A DNA stretch of 64,000 nt. Origin: Enterococcus dispar ATCC 51266. Its GTDB lineage: Bacteria; Bacillota; Bacilli; Lactobacillales; Enterococcaceae. The position numbers and the translations under genes were made by a program. Shown piece by piece: positions 36,100 through 44,892 of the stretch (position 1 is the stretch's first letter; each line of letters starts with the position of its first letter). The notes beneath the pieces were generated by a model. It had not been told where the DNA came from, searched no databases, and saw only the letters and a list, made by a program, of their open reading frames with translations. The DNA lies in NCBI RefSeq assembly GCF_000406945.1, contig NZ_KE136354.1:1084101-1148100 (forward strand), read 5' to 3'.

Positions 36100-38720
36100 G
36101 ATTGAATCCTCCTAACGATTATTTTTTCTACTTCATTTGCGATTTCTTTCGCGCCACTACCTTTTGTATTAACAGTGATACTCAAATTCGTTCCGGCACT
36201 GGCTGGGCTTGCAGCTACCAAAGCCATTTGCGGCGCTGCCATCATAATTGATTGACCTTTTGAATTGACAACTTTCCCGCTAAAGCTGAAGCTGCCTTGA
36301 TTTTTCAGCGCGTTCCATTTGTCCGCAACCCAAGACTTCGCCGAATTAAACGCAGAAGATATTTTGTCATAAATCGCATCGCCGAGACCCGTAATCCCCG
36401 AAACGATTCCATTCACGATTGAACGACCAACGCTTCCCCAATCGACATTTTTTGCTTTTGATACTGCCGTATCAAATGCACCGCGCAGCGCATTCCAAAT
36501 CGCTCCGCCAATGGTACTTATTGCTTGGCCAATCATCCGAATGATCTTCGAACCAATACTTGCCCAATCAATCGATCCGGTAGAGTTGTTTTTGGCAGTA
36601 GTGAAAATAGATTTTAGTACGTTCCAAACCATCCCACCGATTGCACTAATCGCATTGATAATCAGTTTTATCAGTGTTGATCCGACATTATACCAGTCGA
36701 TTGATTTAATAAGATTCATTGCTGTTTTAAACAGTGTTTGGACTGTATTCCACAGAAACGATCCAAGAGCTTTTAAGCCGGTTGTGATCGTCCTCAACAC
36801 CCATGAGCCCACAGCGCCCCAGTCGATTGTTTTAATGAAGTTAATCGCTGTATTAAACAACACTTTAAAAGCGTCCCACAGGAAGGAACCTAAAGTTTTC
36901 AAACCGGCAACAACCTTAGTAATCGCGGTTTTAGCTAAACTCCCCCAGTCGATGCCCGATATATATGAAAACACTCTGTCTTTAAAACCGACGATAGCTT
37001 GAACGATCTGATCAAACCCTTTTTTGACCTGTTCGCTGTTTCCAGAAAATGCACCAGCGATGATATTTGACAGACCCTCAAAAATTTTCGTGATACTTTC
37101 TACTGCCGATCCGATAACAACTGCGGCAACACCGACGATTTCTTGGAATAACAGCCACGCTGGCTCAATATACGCCCAAACTTTTTGCCAAGCCGCTTGG
37201 ATTCCCGCGAACCCTTTTCCGCCTGTGATATTATTGATCGCATTCATGACATTTTCTTTGATGTTGTTCCAAATATCCGTCATTGCTTTCCGAAAGCCTT
37301 CCGACCGATCCCATAGCTGTTTGAGCGCAACAACGACTGCCACGATTGCAGCAACGATACCAAGGATCACACCACCTGAAATTCCGCCAAACGCTTTAGC
37401 GATCAAACCGGCAAACTTGGTATCTTTCAAGAATAGCATTGCTTTGGACATAGCTCCCAATGCACCTTGCACCACGCCGAGTATCTTGGCGACACCCAAG
37501 AGCGTTGGCGCGACTGCCGCTAGTACAACCATGCCTTTCACAACTTTTTCAAGCTCTTCCGGACTGAGTTTACGGAGTTTTTCAGTAAACGTATTTAATT
37601 TCTTCAAGAATGGTTCCAACGCAGGCATTAAGACGTTTCCGATATTCTTTGCTATTTCGAGGATCTGTTCTTTAAACAGTCGAAGTTGTCCGTTAAAGGA
37701 ATCCTGTTCACGTTTGGCTGCTCCTAGTGCGCCTTGCTCTCCCATCTTTTCCATCACATAGTTGTATCTTAAAGCTACCTTTTCTGCTTCGCTCATTTCT
37801 TTGGTACTCTTACCGTATCCTTTTGAAAGAGCGTACTGGTCAAGAACGTTTTGAGTCATCACTATTGACATTTCTTTAAGGCTTTCTGATTCTCCGGTAT
37901 AAATACCTTTAAGAGCAGTTTGAGCTCTTTCTGTACTAACATCATTAAATGCAGACATGTCAGCAGTCATTGAGGTTATTTGCTTAGCAAATTCTGCATT
38001 GTCTTTTTTTGCTACCCCCAAGCCTGCTCCCATGCCACCATATGTGTTCATTAGTGTTCTTGCTGTATTTTCGGACATATTGATATTATCAATTGATGCC
38101 TCTGCGAATTTATCCATCTCGCCAGCATTGTCTTTAAATACGGCTTTCGTTTTTGAGACTTGCTCTTGCAGATCACCAGCCGCTTTTGCCCCAGCGATCA
38201 AACCTCCAGCTGCCGCTGCAGAAAAGGGAGCAGCGGCATTTCCGGCTTTTTCGAAACCATCTTTCACTTTGCCGACTTTAGCCGCGGCTTTATCCAACTT
38301 GTCAGACATGACATCTAACTGCCGATTGACGTATTCAATATTGCCCGGTGTTAGTGCCTTTAGTTTGCTCTGCGTGTTATCAATTGCACGTTGGACCACT
38401 TGCATCTGCGCTTCTGTTTTCTGTATCTCCGATTCAAGTTTCTGCCATTCCGCTGTGCCGATTTTCTCATCGCCAAGCGCTGCCTGTTCTTTACGGAGTT
38501 CTTCGACTTTCTTACGCCCAAGATCCATTTGCTGTTGGAAATTCTGCATTTTCCGATTGATCAAGTCCACATTATTCGGATCTAGCTTGAGTTGCTGATT
38601 GATCGATTGGAGGTCTTTTTTAAGCAGGGAAAGAGCCGAATTGATGCCTTTTACCGAGTTGTCAAACTCTACTGTGTTTGCTCCAAATTTTACTGTCAAA
38701 CCGACAAATTCTTGTGCCAC
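36096..38720 (-). CDS. Tail tape measure protein
   Basis: 874 residues that set tail length and may help DNA entry. The N-terminal 150 residues are coiled coil; residues about 160-330 hold the TMP core (TMNTYGGMGAGLGVAKKDNA region), followed by hydrophobic segments at about 390-470. The C-terminal third has five units of about 42 residues with a conserved IDW-x-x-x-G (see 36437-36945). Predicted tail length would be of siphovirus order. Confidence 0.9.
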   Translation of the reverse strand: MAQEFVGLTVKFGANTVEFDNSVKGINSALSLLKKDLQSINQQLKLDPNNVDLINRKMQNFQQQMDLGRKKVEELRKEQAALGDEKIGTAEWQKLESEIQKTEAQMQVVQRAIDNTQSKLKALTPGNIEYVNRQLDVMSDKLDKAAAKVGKVKDGFEKAGNAAAPFSAAAAGGLIAGAKAAGDLQEQVSKTKAVFKDNAGEMDKFAEASIDNINMSENTARTLMNTYGGMGAGLGVAKKDNAEFAKQITSMTADMSAFNDVSTERAQTALKGIYTGESESLKEMSIVMTQNVLDQYALSKGYGKSTKEMSEAEKVALRYNYVMEKMGEQGALGAAKREQDSFNGQLRLFKEQILEIAKNIGNVLMPALEPFLKKLNTFTEKLRKLSPEELEKVVKGMVVLAAVAPTLLGVAKILGVVQGALGAMSKAMLFLKDTKFAGLIAKAFGGISGGVILGIVAAIVAVVVALKQLWDRSEGFRKAMTDIWNNIKENVMNAINNITGGKGFAGIQAAWQKVWAYIEPAWLLFQEIVGVAAVVIGSAVESITKIFEGLSNIIAGAFSGNSEQVKKGFDQIVQAIVGFKDRVFSYISGIDWGSLAKTAITKVVAGLKTLGSFLWDAFKVLFNTAINFIKTIDWGAVGSWVLRTITTGLKALGSFLWNTVQTLFKTAMNLIKSIDWYNVGSTLIKLIINAISAIGGMVWNVLKSIFTTAKNNSTGSIDWASIGSKIIRMIGQAISTIGGAIWNALRGAFDTAVSKAKNVDWGSVGRSIVNGIVSGITGLGDAIYDKISSAFNSAKSWVADKWNALKNQGSFSFSGKVVNSKGQSIMMAAPQMALVAASPASAGTNLSITVNTKGSGAKEIANEVEKIIVRRIQS

Positions 38721-38731
38721 TTTTCCCCCTC

Positions 38732-39411
38732 CTATCCAGGCACCATCGCTGAAATGATTTGCGAGTTAGACGCTTTCTCCTGTTTCGTGTCTTCGTCGCG
38801 GTTAATTTCCTCGATTAGCCGTAGTAAGTAGTTTAAATCCTGTTGCTCCGCCCAAAACACATCGATTTTGGACAAGAAAGTACCTCGGTATATTTCAACC
38901 GAGGTCAGCTTTTTTTTGATTTTTTACTTGTTGTTTTGCGTTTTGAGAAATCTTTGGAAGAGATCTCGTTGAAAATATTCAAGAAGAATTCTACGTTGAC
39001 CAGTGACATTAGCCAAAGCGAATCTCTCGCCGTTTCGATCGTTCCTTCACTCTGTACCAACACTCCGTTGTTGACTTCGGCATAAAAACACGGAATAAAA
39101 TCCATCAAAAAGCGATTAATCAATGGATCTGTCAGCATTGGCAACAGTTTGATTGCTTCCTCTTCCGAAATCGCATTGATTTTTTCAAAATTTATTCCCG
39201 ATTCGAACAAATACGAAGTCAGCCGATTAAAGGCTTTGTTGTACTCGTCAAAAAAATCACGACCGGAAACTTGCTCATACAGCTTGATCGTTTTTAGCGT
39301 ATATAAAAAGCGAAGTGTGTGTGTTTTCGAAACTTCTTGCGGTTCTTCAAGTCCGCTCTTTTCATTTTTGACAAATTCAATATCATCATAAGTTACGTCT
39401 TTTTTTAACAT
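38732..39411 (-). CDS. Tail assembly chaperone, short form and -1 frameshift form (gpG/gpGT type)
   Basis: The zero-frame product (38905-39411, 168 residues, MLKKDVTYDDIEFVK at its start) is the gpG-like chaperone. Just before its stop is A AAA AAA G (eight A, 38910-38917), a classic slippery site. After a -1 slip the frame reads LTSVEIYRGTFLSKIDVFWA and onward for about 58 codons to TAG at 38732, twelve bases before the tape measure start. Such G/GT pairs precede the tape measure gene in most long-tailed phages. Confidence 0.78.
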
Positions 39412-39414
39412 CTA

Positions 39415-40044
39415 TTAAATACCTCCAGTCGGAATTTGCGTTGTCGGTAGAATCACCTCAGTGTACGCTAATTCGAACAAAGCCGCATTAGCTTCCGTTT
39501 TTCTGATCACAGCTTCAGTAACTGGTTTATCATCAGCATCTAACACCGCCGGATTCGGACTAGCCGTCACAGGAATTTCGAATTCTTTTGGTTCTGCACT
39601 GTCCTCATCGGTTTGTGATTCCGATGTTGGATTAGACGCTTTGACGTTGTAGAAAATGTGTAATTCTTCGTATTCTTCGCCAAATTCATCTGTGATCGTT
39701 TCGATATACTGCCAAACAAAGTTTTTCTTCGTGCCCGTATTCGTCAGCATACCGTTTGCGGCTTTTTTCTTGCCTAAATGATTTATGACGAAACTTTCCG
39801 GAAACTGATAAACTGTGATAGATCCTTCTGTGGTTTCAGCACCGCTTAAACGGACATGTTCCACGTTGTCCGCGTAATAAGGATTGGATTCTTGCGTCGT
39901 TTCGAAGTTATTGCCGCGCAATCCGGTGAAAATCGCAGGTGTCCCAAATTCCACCTGTCCTTCTGCGTTTTTCGTAATGCTTGCAAATGCGCCAAACGCA
40001 TTTCCGTGCGTGACTTCGCGTGTTTCGTAAGCTGGTCTTGCCAT
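39415..40044 (-). CDS. Major tail protein
   Basis: 209 residues, phi13-type tube protein (ARPAYETREVTHGNAFGAFA; GAETTEGSITVYQFPESFV). It makes the helical tail tube. C-terminal residues about 140-170 are an acidic linker. It sits between the gp10-like gene and the tail chaperone, as usual. Confidence 0.85.
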   Translation of the reverse strand: MARPAYETREVTHGNAFGAFASITKNAEGQVEFGTPAIFTGLRGNNFETTQESNPYYADNVEHVRLSGAETTEGSITVYQFPESFVINHLGKKKAANGMLTNTGTKKNFVWQYIETITDEFGEEYEELHIFYNVKASNPTSESQTDEDSAEPKEFEIPVTASPNPAVLDADDKPVTEAVIRKTEANAALFELAYTEVILPTTQIPTGGI

Positions 40045-40056
40045 AGTTAATTCCTC

Positions 40057-40410
40057 CTATTTTGGTGTTAATTTGATTTCTTTCAGCATTTCTAAATATC
40101 GCTTTTTCGCAACATTGTAAGCCGGCCGGATATGCGGTTGCGCCGGTACCCACTTACCGCTTTTATCCAAATGCCCTTTTTCTAGCAAGTGAGTGAGCGA
40201 CTTATGTCTACCGCTGTTATAGACTGTGACGGACTTTCCACCATCAGTCAGCGTTTCCGTCCAACCGTCCGCATACTGCTCGGTATAGCCCACAGGTGCG
40301 TTCCAACTGATCTCTTTGGCGGTAAACTCGCCGATTTGTGGTAAGACTTTTCGGACTTCTGCTTGGAGATCGACCTCAAGTTTAAATATTTCTACATCTA
40401 CTTTTCCCAT
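40057..40410 (-). CDS. HK97 gp10-like head-tail joining / tail completion protein
   Basis: 117 residues; ATG 40410 overlaps the previous stop (TGATG) with AGGGAG seven bases before it. The pattern VDVEIFKLEVDLQAEVRKVL and GRHKSLTHLLEKGH is typical of the gp10 family. Confidence 0.8.
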   Translation of the reverse strand: MGKVDVEIFKLEVDLQAEVRKVLPQIGEFTAKEISWNAPVGYTEQYADGWTETLTDGGKSVTVYNSGRHKSLTHLLEKGHLDKSGKWVPAQPHIRPAYNVAKKRYLEMLKEIKLTPK

Positions 40411-40760
40411 CACCAAGCTCCCTTCGTCCAGCATTCAAACTCGTAATAGTCCGCCCAATAGTCCGTTTCCGGCTGTTTTGAGCTGTTGCCTGCAAGCGGA
40501 ACGGAATTAAATGTCTCTGCCATCAACTCACTGATTGAATCGAGTTTCTTCTTGTGAAAATGAACGACTGTGACTAGAATTTTTCGCATGTGGATCTTAT
40601 CATCAGCCGTTGTTTGACTACTTGGGCGATCAGGGTAGTAAATGATAAAATTCTCTGGGCTTGCGGTGTCCTGTCGGTCTTTGTAGCTAACTTCCGCTTT
40701 GAGCGGATTAGTTGCTAAAATCGTTTGCAATTCGGCTCTTGTGTAAAATTTCTTCGCCAT
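40410..40760 (-). CDS. Putative tail terminator / connector protein
   Basis: 116 residues. Not firmly recognised; the position between head closure and gp10-like genes and a mixed alpha/beta pattern (ILVTVVHFHKKKLDSISELM) fit the tail terminator group. It begins one base into the previous stop. Confidence 0.62.
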   Translation of the reverse strand: MAKKFYTRAELQTILATNPLKAEVSYKDRQDTASPENFIIYYPDRPSSQTTADDKIHMRKILVTVVHFHKKKLDSISELMAETFNSVPLAGNSSKQPETDYWADYYEFECWTKGAW

Positions 40761-41065
40761 TAGATCAACTCCCCAATCTCGATAATGGTAAAGTGATCGT
40801 CTGTGTTTTCGATTGCTTGATTGACTTTGTATTTCCGACCTTTCCAGACGACATAGTCTAATTCAGTCGTGATCAAGTGACTTCTCACAGAAAAACGTGC
40901 GGTCAGTGTCTGTTTATCTGCCAACGCACGATCTCGTCTTGATTGATAGATTGCTTGTTGCTCAGCCTTCACTTTGTTTTCGACTAACTCGTTCTCCCAC
41001 ACACCAGCTTCGACCTCAACGCGCCGATTGTAAGCGATCGTGATAGCAGTCCGACTAGACTTCAT
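40760..41065 (-). CDS. Head-tail adaptor / head closure protein
   Basis: 101 residues with the small barrel pattern of the SPP1 gp16 / phage_H_T_join family (ITIAYNRRVEVEAGVWENEL, LDYVVWKGRKYKVNQAIENT). It overlaps the preceding connector gene by 11 bases. Confidence 0.75.
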   Translation of the reverse strand: MKSSRTAITIAYNRRVEVEAGVWENELVENKVKAEQQAIYQSRRDRALADKQTLTARFSVRSHLITTELDYVVWKGRKYKVNQAIENTDDHFTIIEIGELI

Positions 41066-41405
41066 TCAGATCACTCCTGTCGTATTTGACTTTTAGTTGA
41101 TACAGCAGATTCGTCATTTCAGAATCGATCCAATTGAGTGTTGTCTGACTGCCTTGTGTCATCAGTGTGCGGTCAAATCGTTGCAAACAATACAAATGCA
41201 GCCATGAGAGCAATACGGCATAGTCAGATTCGGCCATGAACACAAAACTTTCTTTCGTAGCATTTTCATCGATTCGAGAAACAGGTATCCCGTTATTAGC
41301 GAGATACCCGATTCCGGAATTTACATACAAAAGAAGCTGACTATCAAAGATCGTCTCTTCAACGTCAACTTCTAATAGCGTTTTCAGTTCGTCTAAAATT
41401 TTCAT
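41055..41405 (-). CDS. Head-tail connector protein (HK97 gp6 / SPP1 gp15 type)
   Basis: 116 residues, all-helical, starting with ILDELKTLLEVDVEETIFDS. It is the first gene after the capsid protein, where the adaptor that docks on the portal is normally encoded. Confidence 0.78.
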   Translation of the reverse strand: MKILDELKTLLEVDVEETIFDSQLLLYVNSGIGYLANNGIPVSRIDENATKESFVFMAESDYAVLLSWLHLYCLQRFDRTLMTQGSQTTLNWIDSEMTNLLYQLKVKYDRSDLNEV

Positions 41406-41429
41406 GTGTCACCCCTCAATCTGGGCTGA

Positions 41430-42695
41430 TTAAGCTCCTGCACCTGTTGGAGTTGTAAATTTAACAGCCGCTTTGTAGGCTGATAAACGTCCGCCCATAA
41501 CGCTAGCAAGCTCGATGTCTCGGCGGTTGATCGTCACGTCGTATTCGTCGAAACGATCCGCAGAAACTTGGTCACCAATCAGCGTATACGCGCCGCTTGC
41601 TAAACCAATGATTGGGTTCGTAGCAGTTTCCATCCAGTCGTAGCAGTAAACAGTGAATCCTTGAATACTGTTGCCAGTGTTTGAAATTGGCGCAAATGGT
41701 TGTGGATCTGTGTACTTGCCGTCAGCATCTTTAGCTAGTTTCAACTTCCGAGCGATTGCTTTAGTAGTAACTAAGACTGGCGTTCCGGAAGCTAACAGTT
41801 TATCGGTACCGGACACCAAAGCTTCTAATTGCGCATCTGTGAAGCTAGTAGCAGTTGTATCGATCTCTTGTGTATCAAACAAATCGGCTTTGGTTTCTTC
41901 GGCGATTGATTTAATTTCTGTGATCTTGTCATCATCGTCCGCTGCAAGACCGTCGCCAATGACTACTGCGCGTTCAACTGCGCGGATAAACGCTTTTGCC
42001 AATTCTTTCATTGCATAGTTAAAGTAAGTACCGTTCGTATCTTTTTTCAGATCTGCATAGTCAAACGCGTATTTGGTGTATACAGTCGCAGAGTTGATAA
42101 CCAATTCTTCGAACGCGAATTCAGCATTTTTCTTGGCTTTTCCAGCAGTGTGCCCTTTACCAAAGTTTTTGATTTTTTGTAACACGAAACGTGCAGCGTA
42201 ACGCGGATCTTTTGATACGTGATTCAAGATCCCATCATAATCTTCAAACGCTTCGCTGATTGCTAATAGAATTGGTTTAGGCATGATCGTCGCCAAACCT
42301 GCCGCTTGTTTTTCGACTAATTTCGCTTCCCAAGCTTTCTTAAATTCTTTAGCGCTGCCTGCGTCTGCCATCAACGTTGCGTAGTCGATAGCCGCTTGTT
42401 TCGTTTTTAAGTAATCGTTCATTTGAGTACCCTCTTTCTTTTTGTTTTGTTTGATCCCCTCAGCGACCGTTTTCAATGCCGCTTCGTCTGCGTCGATTTC
42501 TTTTTGCAGATCGCTGATATTTTTTTCAGTTTCTTCGATTTCAGATTTAGTAACAGAGAGTTTTTTCTCAAGCTCTTTTACTTCTTCCTCGCTCGCAGCA
42601 TCAATTGATTTGCTGATTGATCCAAGCTGTTTCTTCTTACCCGCCAGCAATTCTTTTAGTTTTGCTAAGTTTTCCAATTTTTGAACAAAATTCAT
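41430..42695 (-). CDS. Major capsid protein (HK97 fold) with N-terminal scaffold domain
   Basis: 421 residues. Residues 1-90 are coiled coil and charged, acting as the internal scaffold (delta domain) removed by the prohead protease; the mature part likely begins near MNDYLKTKQAAIDYATLMA. HK97 features follow, including the E-loop and the C-terminal P-domain (FDEYDVTINRRDIELASVMG). ATG 42695 has GGAGGG seven bases upstream. Confidence 0.9.
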   Translation of the reverse strand: MNFVQKLENLAKLKELLAGKKKQLGSISKSIDAASEEEVKELEKKLSVTKSEIEETEKNISDLQKEIDADEAALKTVAEGIKQNKKKEGTQMNDYLKTKQAAIDYATLMADAGSAKEFKKAWEAKLVEKQAAGLATIMPKPILLAISEAFEDYDGILNHVSKDPRYAARFVLQKIKNFGKGHTAGKAKKNAEFAFEELVINSATVYTKYAFDYADLKKDTNGTYFNYAMKELAKAFIRAVERAVVIGDGLAADDDDKITEIKSIAEETKADLFDTQEIDTTATSFTDAQLEALVSGTDKLLASGTPVLVTTKAIARKLKLAKDADGKYTDPQPFAPISNTGNSIQGFTVYCYDWMETATNPIIGLASGAYTLIGDQVSADRFDEYDVTINRRDIELASVMGGRLSAYKAAVKFTTPTGAGA

Positions 42696-42696
42696 A

Positions 42697-43245
42697 TTAG
42701 TTCCCTCCATATTTCAGTTTTAAGTTTTCTTTGCGTAGAGCGAGATTTTCCCGCTTTAATGCCTTGATTACGTCTTCGGTATCATCTTTTACACTTGTGA
42801 CGACTGCTTGATCGTTTGCTGGAATCGTGACAACAGACCCCTCCAGAACCTCTGCCGACTTAATCAGCCAAGCGCCCCACGGATCAGCTTTGTCTATCGG
42901 CTCATACTCATTCGCGCGCATACCGATCGACATAGAATCCAACGCGCCGAATTTTAACAGCTCGTACACTTCTTGCGCTTTTTGGATATTTTCGGCAAGG
43001 TATGCCGTGACATACAGACCAACGGAGTTAACAGATAGCTCCATTTTCCCGATGATCGAATTGCGATCGTGATTAAACAGCATCGGCACGACAGCTTTCT
43101 TTTTCAAACTGTCGTCAAACGCACCATGTTCGATCACATCCCCAACGCGGTCAGCATTGCCAAATGTAGATAGATAGCCTTCGAATGTAAATGCTTCATC
43201 AGCTGAAGCTTTGACGACAAATTCTTTTATCCGTTCATTATTCAA
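42697..43245 (-). CDS. HK97 family prohead protease
   Basis: It cleaves the capsid scaffold. The catalytic His is in MLFNHDRNSIIGK and Ser in DSMSIGMRANE. The likely start is TTG 43245, within the end of the portal gene and after a GGAGG-type site; no ATG fits at the expected place (LNNERIKEFVVKASADEA). It ends two bases before the capsid start. Confidence 0.85.
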   Translation of the reverse strand: MNNERIKEFVVKASADEAFTFEGYLSTFGNADRVGDVIEHGAFDDSLKKKAVVPMLFNHDRNSIIGKMELSVNSVGLYVTAYLAENIQKAQEVYELLKFGALDSMSIGMRANEYEPIDKADPWGAWLIKSAEVLEGSVVTIPANDQAVVTSVKDDTEDVIKALKRENLALRKENLKLKYGGN

Positions 43246-44371
43246 CTTCCTCACCCCCTCCAATTCCGATCTGCACAGCGTTTTTGTTCGTTTCAAAAAT
43301 TTCGCCGCCTTCGTAAGCACCGTAGCCAAAGATTTCGCGAATTTCATTGCTGTTCATATTGCCGGAGTATTTTTGCTTGAAGGCAAACTCGTTCAAATCT
43401 TTCAAGCTCGCAATATCAAACAGATCCACATAAAACAGCAGTTTCTGTCCTTGCGTGCGGGCTGTTTTCGTAAAATATTTCCGATTGATTTCTTCTGCGA
43501 TCACGCGGATGTACAGCTTCAAAACCGATTGGTAGTAGGCTCGATACTGGTCTTCATTGTAGTCACAAGTAAACAAGTCCTCATTGATACCAAACGAGTT
43601 GTAAAGCTGTTGCTTCAAAAACTCCATTTCTTCTTTCGAAGCTGTACCATACGTATTGTTTAGCTCCTGAAATTCTTCATCTTTTTGCAAATAGCCGATT
43701 TCACCGTCTGCCGCTGTTTCCATGATATTTTTAACGCGATCCTGTGCTTTTTTCTTCAACTCGCCGTCTTCGGCTTTAGTAGGTAACTTCAAGAAACCTC
43801 TCAGCGTTGACGGTTTTTCATTGACTTTGTATGAGAGCGCTCGTAGTGCGTCGTCGATCAATGTAGTAACTTGGTTTAATTGGACGCTAAGGTTCTGTTT
43901 CGGATTTTCAAAAATCCACACATTGCCGATTGGCAACACATATCTTTCCGAGTTGATATATAGCGTGACGGTTGCATTGTTGATCACTGCCGAATCGGCG
44001 ATCTCTAACTCTGCCAGTTCGCCGTTTTCGTAAAAAGGTACGACTACCACGTACTGATCCTGTAGCATTTTTCTGACAACGTTCGACCAAAATACGATTG
44101 GTGTGTCTAGCTCATTCGGGCTATACGTCAAAACGTTCGAAAGGTTGGAAAATTGGAGCCATTCCATCTGATCAGGCTTATCTTTGATCCTCGTGATTTT
44201 GACGTGCTTAAACTTTGCCATCGCTACGTCTGTTGCGATTTTGTTGTAAATGTTGTCTAAATAGATCGAGTTTTTCTGCCAATAAAGCCGGCTACTACGC
44301 CGTTGATTAGAATCGGATCGACTATTCTTTTTTGACGGAAACCAACTCTTGATCCTGTCGATTAATCCCAT
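43238..44371 (-). CDS. Phage portal protein (HK97 type)
   Basis: 377 residues of the portal ring. Typical segments are VVVPFYENGELAELEIADSA and FGINEDLFTCDYNEDQYRAY. It is preceded, unusually, by a terminator and the baseplate-type genes rather than by the terminase. Its acidic C-terminus overlaps the protease start. Confidence 0.88.
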   Translation of the reverse strand: MGLIDRIKSWFPSKKNSRSDSNQRRSSRLYWQKNSIYLDNIYNKIATDVAMAKFKHVKITRIKDKPDQMEWLQFSNLSNVLTYSPNELDTPIVFWSNVVRKMLQDQYVVVVPFYENGELAELEIADSAVINNATVTLYINSERYVLPIGNVWIFENPKQNLSVQLNQVTTLIDDALRALSYKVNEKPSTLRGFLKLPTKAEDGELKKKAQDRVKNIMETAADGEIGYLQKDEEFQELNNTYGTASKEEMEFLKQQLYNSFGINEDLFTCDYNEDQYRAYYQSVLKLYIRVIAEEINRKYFTKTARTQGQKLLFYVDLFDIASLKDLNEFAFKQKYSGNMNSNEIREIFGYGAYEGGEIFETNKNAVQIGIGGGEEVE

Positions 44372-44396
44372 TCCCTCACCCCTTTCTCAAGGCATA

Positions 44397-44424
44397 ATAA
44401 AAAGCCTAGCAATCGCTAGACTTC
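44397..44424 (-). terminator. Terminator upstream of the portal gene
   Basis: On the minus strand AAGTCTAGC pairs with GCTAGGCTT around GATT, followed by TTTTTATT. The stem overlaps the stop codon of the XkdX-like gene and would lower expression of the head genes unless read through. Confidence 0.75.
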
Positions 44425-44568
44425 TACTTCGCTATTTTCTTCTTCACCAACAATTTCTCTTCGCTCCGCCTCCGTCAAATAGCCGGCTTCAAAGAAAAAA
44501 TCGATGTCTTCAACCGTGTAGATATTTAAATCATAAAAAAACTGAATATCTGATTTACTCGGAAACAT
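44416..44568 (-). CDS. XkdX family protein
   Basis: 50 residues, too short for usual ORF lists. It begins MFPSKSDIQFFYDLNIYTVE and contains the family pattern DIDFFFEAGYLTEAERREI. AAGGGAG lies eight bases before ATG 44568, which overlaps the preceding gene by 14 bases. XkdX proteins accompany tail fibre or baseplate genes. Confidence 0.8.
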   Translation of the reverse strand: MFPSKSDIQFFYDLNIYTVEDIDFFFEAGYLTEAERREIVGEEENSEVEV

Positions 44569-44875
44569 TCTCAGAACTCCCTTCTAACGGTGTGTCGATT
44601 TTGTGGAATTCCTCTAATCTAGCAAACCGTTTTTCGTATTCTACGTTCTGTTTGATAAGTTGAGACACCATGCCTAGAATCGGTTTAAGCTGACCGTCAA
44701 CGTTAGCGCCTGCATCATACCAACTACGGGTCTTGTTATCCCAAGCTAAAATAAGGTAATTAGCTGGTGGTTCGACTTCCGTTTCGTAAAGCGTGTTAAT
44801 TTTGTAGTTTGCTGCTACGGTTTTCTTTTGACCCAGTGTAGCGGGGTCAATACTATAAACGTTTTTTTCTTCCAT
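44555..44875 (-). CDS. XkdW-like phage structural protein
   Basis: 106 residues from ATG 44875 (GGAGGG eight bases upstream). NVYSIDPATLGQKKTVAANY and LILAWDNKTRSWYDAGANVD suggest the XkdW-like group found between BppU-like and XkdX genes. C-terminal part is helical. Confidence 0.65.
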   Translation of the reverse strand: MEEKNVYSIDPATLGQKKTVAANYKINTLYETEVEPPANYLILAWDNKTRSWYDAGANVDGQLKPILGMVSQLIKQNVEYEKRFARLEEFHKIDTPLEGSSENVSE

Positions 44876-44892
44876 TTGAGTTCCCTCCGTTA

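Noticed and set aside
36511-38598. Long plus-strand open frames opposite the tape measure gene
   Set aside because: They are antisense shadows of a clearly coding gene with regular codon bias; no start signals.
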